Origin: Simkania negevensis | GTDB lineage: Bacteria; Chlamydiota; Chlamydiia; Chlamydiales; JAFITR01 | Direction: 5' to 3' | Length of the DNA: 6,463 bases | Assembly (NCBI GenBank): GCA_017116025.1 | Contig: JAFITR010000085.1 | Coordinates: 1-6,463 of the forward strand | Shown: positions 1 through 6,369 of the stretch, in pieces | Numbering within the stretch: position 1 is the first letter of the stretch | Layout: each line of letters begins with the position of its first letter | Position numbers and translations under genes: made by a program | Notes under the pieces: model-generated | What the model was told of the DNA's origin: nothing | Database searches by the model: none | Seen by the model: the letters and a program-made list of their open reading frames with translations, nothing else

Positions 1-134
1 TCTCTTATTGCAATCATCAGTGCATTTTTATAAACGGATTCTAGAAAGCCAATACCAAGTTCATTCATGACATCGAAGCTGCATCCCAAAACAATCTCCG
101 TTATTTCAGAATAGACAACTGAACTGCTATGCAT
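1..134 (-). CDS. GxxExxY-family protein, N-terminal part only (runs off the left edge)
   Basis: Reading the minus strand from an ATG at 134-132 gives an open frame of 44 codons up to the window edge. The product begins MHSSSVVYSEITEIVLGCSF and continues DVMNELGIGFLESVYKNAL. The last segment contains the G-F-L-E-S-V-Y signature that names the GxxExxY family, and the NELG-GFLE-VY-NAL pattern is typical of its N-terminus. Family members are about 120-130 residues and are assigned to a PD-(D/E)XK nuclease-like fold. Their cellular role is not established, and they are often scattered in environmental genomes. An in-frame TAG lies 24 bases upstream of the ATG, so the start must be this ATG or the TTG right after the stop. 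A weak purine-rich stretch (AGAGAGCAGAG) precedes the ATG. The catalytic part would lie outside the window, so whether the gene is intact cannot be judged. It lies downstream of nqrA on the same strand, 90 bases away. Confidence 0.8.
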   Translation of the reverse strand, partial: MHSSSVVYSEITEIVLGCSFDVMNELGIGFLESVYKNALMIAIR

Positions 135-164
135 ACTCTGCTCTCTACATCCCAACTAATAACG

Positions 165-201
165 ATCCTGTCTATCTTTGTCCATCTTGTCTATCCTGTT
201 C
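165..201. repeat. Four degenerate tandem repeats of 9-10 bp, consensus ATCYTGTCT
   Basis: The plus strand carries four adjacent units: ATCCTGTCT (165-173), ATCTTTGTCC (174-183), ATCTTGTCT (184-192) and ATCCTGTTC (193-201). They sit in the 90-bp gap between the nqrA stop and the GxxExxY start, so they are 5' of the GxxExxY gene on its own strand. I recall similar ATCCTGT-type strings near GxxExxY genes in other environmental bacteria, but cannot confirm that here. No function can be read from the sequence. Confidence 0.7.
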
Positions 202-224
202 CTTCCGTGGCCTATAACGACGGC

Positions 225-1583
225 TCATAACGTTTCTTTGGCGTATTGCCGCAATCCGCGCTGCACGATATCGACCATTTCTATTTTTGATGGGCAGATG
301 AATGTCGGTAGGGCAAAGTCTTCTGCTGCGACTTCGAGGAGACCCAGTGCTTCAGCGAGCTCGTAGTCTTCAGCCATGAGAGCTTTAACAAAGTCCACTG
401 TAGGGACAGGCAGAGGCATTACTTTGGCATAGATCTCTTCATCGACAAATGCTCGCTCTTCACCATGCAAGCTTGTAGTAAAATCATATTCCCCTTGTCG
501 TAAATTTAAGAATCCCGTCAGGTAGGTACGTGTAGCGGTAAATTTATCGATCCCGAGCCTAAAGAAGTGAAGCAGCTGCCTTTTTTTATTTTCGGGAAGA
601 GAAGACAAAGTTGTATCGTAGAAGCCGAGAAATTCTTCACTGGAAACGCTCTTTCCTGTGAGGATATCGCCAGAGATGAAGCGTACACCCTCGTCGCTCA
701 TTCTACTTTGAATCATCGCCTTGACAGGGTGGCCAGCACGGGCATAAAAGAAACCCACCTGTTCGGCAAGAAACCCTGGACCTGCGATGCTCACCACACG
801 CTGTGTATGGTAGCGCCCATGAAGCAACAGCTCTCCTATCGCAACGACATCAAGAGCGCTCACTGTCCATACTGTCTCATCCGAGTGGTATATAGGATCG
901 ATATGGTGGATATGGATAGAGAGATTACTTGCGGGATGGGGACCGCTGACAGAATGTTTTTCAACGCCTTCAGCGTTTGAAAAGGCGCGGCAAGGCGTCC
1001 CTGCACGGTGGACAAGATGAACGGGCCCGTCGGTGAGCTTGTTAAGAGCGTTGAGACCAAGCTGAAACTCTCCTTCAAACCCCTCTAGTTGCATCTCTGC
1101 TGGCGGAGTAAAAGGAGCCGTTTCAACCGCTTTTACAAAGATGCTTTTCGGACTTTTTTTTGGGTCTGCTAACAGATCACAAGGCCTGCTTCTGATGTGG
1201 GCAAAAAGGCCTCCTTTCATCAGCTGGTCAAGCAGTTGTTCGCGCGACGCCCGCTTCGGCTCAAGAGCAACCGCAGGATGATGTTCATCACTGCTGTCAA
1301 GCTCGATGACGATATCAAGAAGGCAGCGCTTCACACCCCTGCGCACCTCTTTGATGACACCGGAGCCAGGAGAGACGAAGTTCCTTCCCTCAACGGCTTT
1401 GTCATAGACGAGAGGTTGACCTATCTTGACACGCTCTCCAGGTTTTGCTAGCAGCTTAAATTTCAGCTCCTCAAAACAACTCAAGTTCAAAGCGACAACA
1501 TCGGGTCGGACAAGCTGCTGTACACTCCCTGTAGGCTTGTTTTTTATCGGCAGGTCCAGCCCTTTTTTGATCTTAATATCCAC
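225..1583 (-). CDS. nqrA: Na(+)-translocating NADH:quinone reductase subunit A (NqrA)
   Basis: This encodes the peripheral, cytoplasmic-side A subunit of Na+-NQR, the inner-membrane complex that passes electrons from NADH to ubiquinone and pumps sodium; NqrA takes part in quinone binding. The 452-residue product is full length for the family. Residues 1-11 (MDIKIKKGLDL) match the usual start. A barrel-sandwich, biotinyl-like region lies at about 48-95 (PGERVKIGQPL, SPGSGVI, RRGVKRCLLDIVI). GPHPASNLSIHIHH at 215-228 corresponds to the conserved HPA-THIH region, and ISGDILTGK at 303-311 lies in the SLBB-like part. The tail has EDFALPTFICPSK at 421-433. The C-terminal 40 residues are strikingly like chlamydial NqrA as I recall it. 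The start is GTG, fixed by homology and by a GGAG Shine-Dalgarno five bases upstream. No nqrB-F genes are adjacent, as in Chlamydia where nqrA is unlinked. No terminator is visible after the TGA. Confidence 0.96.
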   Translation of the reverse strand: MDIKIKKGLDLPIKNKPTGSVQQLVRPDVVALNLSCFEELKFKLLAKPGERVKIGQPLVYDKAVEGRNFVSPGSGVIKEVRRGVKRCLLDIVIELDSSDEHHPAVALEPKRASREQLLDQLMKGGLFAHIRSRPCDLLADPKKSPKSIFVKAVETAPFTPPAEMQLEGFEGEFQLGLNALNKLTDGPVHLVHRAGTPCRAFSNAEGVEKHSVSGPHPASNLSIHIHHIDPIYHSDETVWTVSALDVVAIGELLLHGRYHTQRVVSIAGPGFLAEQVGFFYARAGHPVKAMIQSRMSDEGVRFISGDILTGKSVSSEEFLGFYDTTLSSLPENKKRQLLHFFRLGIDKFTATRTYLTGFLNLRQGEYDFTTSLHGEERAFVDEEIYAKVMPLPVPTVDFVKALMAEDYELAEALGLLEVAAEDFALPTFICPSKIEMVDIVQRGLRQYAKETL

Positions 1584-1588
1584 TATTG

Positions 1589-1592
1589 CTCC
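1589..1592 (-). promoter_or_regulatory. Shine-Dalgarno site of nqrA (GGAG)
   Basis: On the minus strand GGAG is followed by CAATA and then the GTG start codon, a five-base spacing. This supports GTG at 1583 as the true start. The upstream ATGs around 1605-1613 (minus strand) are out of frame with nqrA. Confidence 0.75.
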
Positions 1593-1646
1593 ACACTTTC
1601 GCCATAGCCATGAAAGGCCACGTTAAGCCAAAAAAGAGTTTTTAGC

Positions 1647-1698
1647 AACCGCTGTTACTACAGACCTTGTTGTACAATTCACCACCGAGTCAGCGGTT
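1647..1698. repeat. Inverted repeat with nested palindrome between nqrA and yjbH
   Basis: AACCGCTG at 1647-1654 is the exact reverse complement of CAGCGGTT at 1691-1698. After a two-base bulge the arms gain three more pairs (ACT 1657-1659 with AGT 1688-1690). The perfect palindrome TTGTACAA (1670-1677) sits almost at the centre of symmetry. It lies in the divergent intergenic region 1584-1800. It could be an operator for one or both genes, or a structure in the nqrA leader. I could not find convincing -35/-10 boxes on either strand. Confidence 0.5.
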
Positions 1699-1800
1699 TA
1701 TTTATAACAACCTCTTCGCGCGTCTTCGCTTTCTTCCTTGCATTTTCGCCTCTACCCTGTTATCTATGCTGCTTTTTATCATAGATCTGTGCTCGGAAGA

Positions 1801-3924
1801 ATGAAGTTTTTTTTCCGCCTCTCCCTCACCTTTTTTCTGTTATGGTGTACTGCTCTTCAAGCCAACAGCCTATTCGACGAGCTCATTGCACTAAAACAAT
1901 GGCAGAAAAAAGTCAACGACTCCTTCCCCATCACCTTCAACTACCTCCAATACCCCGGAATCATTGCCATGCCTTCTGCCCGGATGACTCCTCAGGGGAC
2001 AATCGGCGTGGGTTTTGCCAACCTCCCCTATTACCAACATTTCAACCTTCTTTTTCAACCTTATAGCCACATAGAAACATCATTTAGTTTGCGGACTTTT
2101 AAAGATGTCGACGATCCTGCTCTGACCCCTTTTGGCTATGGCAATTTTAGCGACAAAGGGGTCAACGTCAAGGCGGCAATTCTTCTTCCTGAGGAGAGCG
2201 GCTATCGTCTTCCTGGGCTAGCGTTTGGCATCGACGACTTCAACGGTACGATGGGATTCTACGACAAGTACATTGTGATGACGAAGGTTTGGCTCGACTA
2301 CGATTTTGAAGCGAGCATTGGTTATGGAGGGGGTAGGATCAACGGCATTTTTGGTGGGGCGATATGGCGACCTTTGCGCCACCAGTCGAACGAGTTCCTT
2401 CTTCCTTTAGCATTTGTCGCCGAATACGACAGCACGGACTACTCCAACGACCGTAATCCAGAAGCGAGAAGAGAGGGCGCTGCCTGGAATTGGGGCATCC
2501 ACTATCAGCTTGGCCGATTCTTCAACCTCAGCGCTTCCTATATGAGAGGAGAAAGCTGGGCGGTCAATGTAGGAGGCAACTACAACTTTGGCTCTACCAA
2601 AGGAGTGATCTCAAAATTTAACAATCCCCCTCGTTACCGCGCTCCCATCAACCGCGAACCTATAGGAATGATGCGCACCGAACTTCTACTCGCCCAGGAG
2701 ATCGCCTTTGCCCTTCAAAAGCAAGAGCTCTTACTAAGAAGTGGTTCGATTGTCCCTGGCCTCAAGGGGAAGAGTGCACTGCGGCTTGTCATCGCCAACG
2801 ACACCTACCACAACGAATGGGAGACAAAACGGCGGATCATCGAAGTCATTGCCCGCCTAGTACCTAGAGAGATCGAAGAAGTCTTTGTCGTCATAGAAGC
2901 CAACGGCCTGATGTGCCAACAATATCACTTTCCAACAAAAGAGCTCTTGATGTATGCCGATGGGAAGATGGGACAGGCGGAACTCAACGCCCTGACTCCT
3001 ATCCAAGAGGTCTCCCACTACGCACATAGTACACAACGCACCTTCTACCAACATCGCCTGCCTCTACATACCTTCTCCCTACACCCATCTCTCCACAGCT
3101 TCCTCGGTACCGCCTACGGGAAATACCTCTTCACATTCGGCTTGCGCGCAGGAATCAATGGATACATTGGCAACAATCTCTTCTACGATATCGAACTCGA
3201 ATACCCCATCTATACCCAAAAGAACAATGTCATCCAAGATCGCTTCAATACCTCTCGATTGATACAAGTCTTTTCCGATAACGAACACTACGAACAGCTC
3301 TACGAAATCAAAGCAAATAAAGCCTATCTTCAACATAACTGGAACATCGGCAGAGGTCTCTTTGCTCGCTGCTCAGCAGGTTATTACGAACTCATGTATG
3401 GCGGCTTGACAGGAGAATTCCTCTTCTACCCCGCACGCTCTCCCCTAGCATTTGGTTTTGAATACTCGCTCATCAAAAAACGTAGATACTCAGGCCTCGG
3501 CTTCCAAAAAACTCTGCGCCGCTTTGAAGGCACCCCTTCCGTTCTTATGCACGACTCTTATACCTTCCTAAAGCAATACTTCCTTAACGCTTACTGTAAT
3601 ATCGAATCTCTGCACACCGATATCCGCATCAGCCTAGGAAAATTTTTGGCCAAAGACATCGGAGTGAAAACAGAAGTGGGACGCTATTTTCCCAACGGAC
3701 TACGTGTTTCCGTATGGTATACCGTTACAAATGGCTACGATGAAATCAATGACAGCCGCTATTTCGATAAAGGCATTACCATTTCCTTCCCTATTGATTT
3801 GCTAAAACCAAAGTCTGCCAAAACAAAATTCGACTACAGTGCGCGTGTCTGGGGACGCGACGTCGGAGTCAAGTCCGACACAGGAACCCCGCTTTACAAT
3901 ATCCTCCTCGACGAACGCCGCTAA
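1801..3924 (+). CDS. yjbH: YjbH-like exported outer-membrane / exopolysaccharide-associated protein
   Basis: The 707-residue product is close to E. coli YjbH in length (about 700) and similar along its whole span. A signal peptide covers about residues 1-21 (MKFFFRLSLTFFLLWCTALQA), with probable signal peptidase I cleavage before NSLF; the Cys is preceded by Trp, so a lipobox is unlikely. Family landmarks are PGIIAMPSARMTPQG near 52-66, the GIDDFNGT block at 143-150 (compare GARDIGGTG in E. coli), GYYELMYGG at 527-535, and FDKGITISFPIDLL at 655-668, followed by W-RDVG and LYN near the end. Many alternating aromatic strands fit a beta-rich outer-membrane protein. E. coli yjbH lies in the yjbEFGH exopolysaccharide operon; here no partner genes are present. 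I chose ATG 1801 over the in-frame TTG at 1738 because the longer form puts 21 extra residues before the signal peptide. A GGAAG lies just one base upstream of this ATG, so initiation signals are imperfect. Confidence 0.9.
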   Translation: MKFFFRLSLTFFLLWCTALQANSLFDELIALKQWQKKVNDSFPITFNYLQYPGIIAMPSARMTPQGTIGVGFANLPYYQHFNLLFQPYSHIETSFSLRTFKDVDDPALTPFGYGNFSDKGVNVKAAILLPEESGYRLPGLAFGIDDFNGTMGFYDKYIVMTKVWLDYDFEASIGYGGGRINGIFGGAIWRPLRHQSNEFLLPLAFVAEYDSTDYSNDRNPEARREGAAWNWGIHYQLGRFFNLSASYMRGESWAVNVGGNYNFGSTKGVISKFNNPPRYRAPINREPIGMMRTELLLAQEIAFALQKQELLLRSGSIVPGLKGKSALRLVIANDTYHNEWETKRRIIEVIARLVPREIEEVFVVIEANGLMCQQYHFPTKELLMYADGKMGQAELNALTPIQEVSHYAHSTQRTFYQHRLPLHTFSLHPSLHSFLGTAYGKYLFTFGLRAGINGYIGNNLFYDIELEYPIYTQKNNVIQDRFNTSRLIQVFSDNEHYEQLYEIKANKAYLQHNWNIGRGLFARCSAGYYELMYGGLTGEFLFYPARSPLAFGFEYSLIKKRRYSGLGFQKTLRRFEGTPSVLMHDSYTFLKQYFLNAYCNIESLHTDIRISLGKFLAKDIGVKTEVGRYFPNGLRVSVWYTVTNGYDEINDSRYFDKGITISFPIDLLKPKSAKTKFDYSARVWGRDVGVKSDTGTPLYNILLDERR

Positions 3925-3941
3925 CCATCGGATTTTTTTTC

Positions 3942-3969
3942 TAAAGTTAACGGACTTTTTTTCCGACAC
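3942..3969 (+). promoter_or_regulatory. Candidate sigma-28 (FliA-type) promoter for the flagellin gene
   Basis: TAAAGTTA at 3942-3949 is followed, 12 bases on, by TCCGACAC at 3962-3969. The sigma-28 consensus is TAAA, a spacer, then GCCGATAA; the chlamydial form begins TAAAG and has an 11-12 base spacer to a CGA-containing -10 box. The match covers the whole TAAAG plus the CCGA-A core. Transcription would begin around 3975-3978, just after the first in-frame ATG (3972), which favours the downstream ATG at 4002. The same stretch can form a weak five-pair hairpin (AAAGT/ACTTT) before a T run, so a yjbH terminator reading is possible. Confidence 0.6.
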
Positions 3970-4001
3970 CAATGACACACGATGAATTATGGTATGTCAT
4001 T

Positions 4002-5651
4002 ATGTTTGTTTCATCTTTCGGATTTTCTTTAAGCGGTTATTATCAGCGATCGAAGACGGATTTACAATCTGCGATGGAGCGTTTAGCTTCGGGGGATCGT
4101 ATAGGTCGTGCAGGAGAGGACCCTGCTCATCTATCATTATCGGAGAGATTACGTTTTCAGATTCAGACAGCAAGAGCCTCGGAAAAGAACATCCTTTCCA
4201 ACAACACGCTTATCACTAGTGCGCATATTGCTTTGGATGAAGTATCCAACATTTTATCGAGGTTAATAGAGATTGCTGGGGTTCTATCGCAGCGTGGAGC
4301 GATCAACTCTTCGGACATCCAAGGGTACGAGGATGAGTTCATCCAGTATAGGGATCAGCTTCACCAGATAACGAGAACGAGTACATTCAACAACAAGCAG
4401 ACGATTAGCCGCAGTGTCATCGTCTCTTTCAACTCACATAACTCCGCAAACGACGTCCGTTTTTGGCAAGACAATGGGAACGCGCCAGGGAAGATCGACC
4501 TTGATTTTGGTCCTGGAGCGACAGACACACGAGGCAACAACATCAATTTTGCCTCAGCACGCGCTTTTACAATGAGCGGAGATGGGCAGTCGTTCTTCTA
4601 TATCGGCAGCGACAACTTTCTACACCGTTACGACATTGCTTCGCAAATGGTCTACACAGGTTCTGATACCTTTGCCGCAACAGACACCCTCTTTGTCGAC
4701 CACAACGACATCCTCTATGCCAACGGCTCTGGTACGCTATATACCATCAACGAAGGCACGGTAGCGCGTGCAGCTCATACTGCAGGGATCACAACGATGC
4801 AAACAGGAGGGCAGTTTGTTGTTTCGGAGAATGAGATCACCTATTTCGACACCACAGAGAGCAACCTCATCAGGAGGAATTTGGGCTCGGGCTCGATCAC
4901 CCAAGACTTCAATTCGCTCAGCAATGCATCGGCCGACTACATCATCTCTCCCACAGGACGCTACATTGCCGACACGCTGACAACAGCAGGGAACGTCACC
5001 ATCTACGACACGATCGAGCCCGCGTCAATCGTCTCTACAACGAAGACAATCGGCACAAGTGCAAGCAGTGTTGTCGATGCCCAATTCGACAAAAACGATG
5101 CCAACCTCTACTACATCGACGACAATACTCATGCGATCGAAGCGGTTTCTGTTAGCAGCGATGTCAACAAAAGCGTCATCATCGGAGATTCCAGAGTTAT
5201 TATACAGGGGATCTCTCCATCAAGCTTTGGCGGCCTCAGCCTAGGAGGGGTCAACTTCAACAGCAATGTCAGTTTTGCCATCCAGCAAGGCAACCTCATC
5301 GACTACAACACCATCGATACCGAGATATACACTCTTGGCATCGGTCTTGCTAACGTCTTTTCTGAAAGTGCAGCAGTCAGTGCCCGTGCTCTCCTTGAGG
5401 AAGCGGCAAACCGCGTCGCCAGCAAACGCACATACCTGCATACACAAGAGACGAGATTCGGCTTCCTCCTCGAGGAGACAACAGGATACGTAGCCGAGCT
5501 CGAAAATTTTGATCAGAACATACGTTCTGCCGATATCGCCGTTGAGTCAGAGAAGATAGCAATGCTCCAAGTACAAAACTCAGCAACGTTAGCAATGCTC
5601 GCACAGTACAATGCATTAAGACAAAGCGTGCTACAGCTGCTTTTGTCGTAA
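4002..5651 (+). CDS. Flagellin with a beta-propeller-like central domain
   Basis: This encodes a 549-residue flagellin, the subunit of the flagellar filament, exported by the flagellar type III apparatus. The N-terminal D0/D1 helices span about 1-140: the start MFVSSFGFSLSGYYQRS, AMERLASG at 24-31 (compare AIERLSSG), GEDPAHLSLSERL, and STFNNKQ at 127-133 (compare TQFNG). The C-terminal D1/D0 covers about 446-549: NRVASKRTYLHTQETRF, IRSADIAVESEK at 507-518 (compare IRDADIA-E), AMLAQYN, and the end SVLQLLLS. Between them, about 186-440 shows six repeats resembling propeller blades instead of a normal variable domain. An ATG at 3972 is also in frame and adds ten residues; I prefer 4002 because it gives the usual flagellin N-terminal length and lies downstream of the predicted transcription start. 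Neither ATG has a clear Shine-Dalgarno. Leucine codon use differs sharply between the N-terminal domain and the insert. The flagellin call is secure; the gene symbol (fliC or hag type) is left open. Confidence 0.93.
   Translation: MFVSSFGFSLSGYYQRSKTDLQSAMERLASGDRIGRAGEDPAHLSLSERLRFQIQTARASEKNILSNNTLITSAHIALDEVSNILSRLIEIAGVLSQRGAINSSDIQGYEDEFIQYRDQLHQITRTSTFNNKQTISRSVIVSFNSHNSANDVRFWQDNGNAPGKIDLDFGPGATDTRGNNINFASARAFTMSGDGQSFFYIGSDNFLHRYDIASQMVYTGSDTFAATDTLFVDHNDILYANGSGTLYTINEGTVARAAHTAGITTMQTGGQFVVSENEITYFDTTESNLIRRNLGSGSITQDFNSLSNASADYIISPTGRYIADTLTTAGNVTIYDTIEPASIVSTTKTIGTSASSVVDAQFDKNDANLYYIDDNTHAIEAVSVSSDVNKSVIIGDSRVIIQGISPSSFGGLSLGGVNFNSNVSFAIQQGNLIDYNTIDTEIYTLGIGLANVFSESAAVSARALLEEAANRVASKRTYLHTQETRFGFLLEETTGYVAELENFDQNIRSADIAVESEKIAMLQVQNSATLAMLAQYNALRQSVLQLLLS
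4557..5321 (+). other. Propeller-like repeat region inside the flagellin
   Basis: Residues about 186-440 of the flagellin contain roughly 40-residue repeats. Each has a turn (DG, HN, GG, TG, KN), a hydrophobic strand, a second turn and a strand ending near YD or an equivalent. Examples are SGDGQSFFYIGSDNFLHRYD (192-211), DHNDILYANGSGTLYTINEG (233-252), TGGQFVVSENEITYFDTTES (268-287), SPTGRYIADT to NVTIYDTIE (316-339), DKNDANLYYIDDNTHAIEAV (363-382) and SNVSFAIQQGNLIDYNTIDT (421-440). This pattern is typical of YVTN/WD40-like propellers. The blade number is my estimate by eye; the sixth is the least regular and may belong to the return strand into D1. Confidence 0.7.
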
Positions 5652-5661
5652 ACAATATTTC

Positions 5662-5666
5662 AGGAG
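5662..5666 (+). promoter_or_regulatory. Shine-Dalgarno site of the post-flagellin gene (AGGAG)
   Basis: AGGAG lies ten bases before the ATG at 5677, a slightly long but workable spacing, and 10 bases after the flagellin TAA. It is the strongest ribosome binding site in the window and supports translation of the 187-residue gene from this ATG. Confidence 0.75.
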
Positions 5667-5676
5667 TCTCCTCACC

Positions 5677-6240
5677 ATGGGCCAAACAGAACAAAGTTTT
5701 CACTACTGGGACGAAGAACAGAAGAAAAACTTCAAAAATCTTCACACAGCAATTGAAAGGCTCTCCAGCGTATCGTTACCGCCAAAAGAAGTATCTGGAT
5801 TAACCCAAAACTTCTTGCAAAAGATCAAGTCTGAACAGGCTGCTCTCAAACTCTGCGAAGAAGCAATGAGAACCCTCTCCCGCGAATACGTCCAGCATAT
5901 GGAGTCGTTCCAGCAGACAACTTCAGCAATAAAAGCGCTCGACTCCCTCGAACGAGCTGAAGAGTTGTGGGACAAAGAAGCAGAGATCATCAAAGAGCTC
6001 GATGGTGAAGGCAACGAAATTAAATTCCTACACAACATCAGGGAGCTTGCATTCCACGTCATCGAAAAAAAACTCAACGTGACACTCGATAGCCAACTGC
6101 AAAAGAGCAGTGTCCAAACAAAAGCGCTCTGCCTTGCCATGATCGGTGTCATGAACAAAATCTTCGATGAACTCAACATCGAACCCATAGACGATAGACA
6201 ACGACAGTCCCTTCTCGAAATCGCTAAAAAACTCCTCTAA
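5677..6240 (+). CDS. Hypothetical helical protein in the flagellin transcription unit
   Basis: I do not recognise this 187-residue protein. It has no signal peptide or membrane segment, so it should be cytoplasmic. It is highly charged (rich in Glu and Lys) and predicted by eye to be almost wholly alpha-helical, with coiled-coil-prone stretches at about 12-30, 43-80 and 85-107. A Gly-containing break (DGEGNE, 109-114) separates a second helical half that holds the hydrophobic ALCLAMIGVMNKIFDEL at 150-166. There are two cysteines (60 and 152). The gene starts 25 bp after the flagellin stop with its own AGGAG and ends just before a terminator, so it is probably cotranscribed with the flagellin. 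By position it could be a flagellin chaperone or assembly factor of the FliS or FlgN kind, but it is longer than either and lacks signatures I know. That role is a guess from context only. Confidence 0.8.
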   Translation: MGQTEQSFHYWDEEQKKNFKNLHTAIERLSSVSLPPKEVSGLTQNFLQKIKSEQAALKLCEEAMRTLSREYVQHMESFQQTTSAIKALDSLERAEELWDKEAEIIKELDGEGNEIKFLHNIRELAFHVIEKKLNVTLDSQLQKSSVQTKALCLAMIGVMNKIFDELNIEPIDDRQRQSLLEIAKKLL

Positions 6241-6267
6241 TAAACAGCCGCTCAGCCAAATGAAATT

Positions 6268-6292
6268 GGTCAACTCGAGTTTGGCCGTTTTT
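6268..6292 (+). terminator. Intrinsic terminator after the flagellin unit
   Basis: GGTCAA (6268-6273) pairs with TTGGCC (6281-6286), with one G-U pair. The stem can extend past a bulged T by a C-G pair closing a TCGA loop. A G and five Ts (6288-6292) follow. It begins 28 bases past the TAA of the 187-residue gene. An alternative wider stem uses CAGCCAAA (6253-6260) with TTTGGCCG (6280-6287), one mismatch, ending at the same T run. Confidence 0.65.
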
Positions 6293-6369
6293 ACCGATCG
6301 AGACGTTCACAGAAAACGCTGTACGGATGACAGAAGAAAAGGGTGACCGTTAAGTGGAATACTTTCATA

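Noticed and set aside
567..980. Plus-strand open frame of 137 codons inside nqrA
   Set aside because: It is fully antisense to a conserved nqrA reading frame and its product has no family features, so it is a shadow.
1738..1800. Longer yjbH reading from an in-frame TTG
   Set aside because: It would place 21 residues before a clean signal peptide (MKFFFRLSLTFFLLW) and has no good ribosome binding site, so ATG 1801 is preferred.
3862..3879. Perfect 6-bp hairpin GTCGGA-GTCAAG-TCCGAC near the end of yjbH
   Set aside because: It is inside the coding region, about 45 bases before the stop, with no T run following, so it is not a terminator.
3928..3966. T-rich stretch with TCGGA/TCCGA arms as a yjbH terminator
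   Set aside because: There are only five pairs across a 29-base loop, with T runs inside the loop. The alternative AAAGT/ACTTT stem is short and AT-rich. The sigma-28 reading explains the sequence better.
3972..4001. First in-frame ATG of the flagellin
   Set aside because: It lies at or before the predicted sigma-28 transcription start, has no Shine-Dalgarno, and would add ten residues (MTHDELWYVI) before the usual flagellin N-terminus. It remains possible if transcription comes from yjbH.
5662..5672. AGGAG-T-CTCCT dyad over the Shine-Dalgarno of the 187-residue gene
   Set aside because: A one-base loop cannot form, and the shorter alternative has only three pairs, so a translational switch is not supported.
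5377..5745. Minus-strand open frame of 122 codons over the flagellin end and the next gene start
   Set aside because: It overlaps the well-supported flagellin C-terminal domain and the start of the 187-residue gene, and its product shows no recognisable family features.
5742..6188. Minus-strand open frame of 148 codons opposite the helical protein
   Set aside because: Its Ser/Leu-rich product is what antisense reading of a Glu/Lys-rich helical gene gives; no independent start signal was seen.
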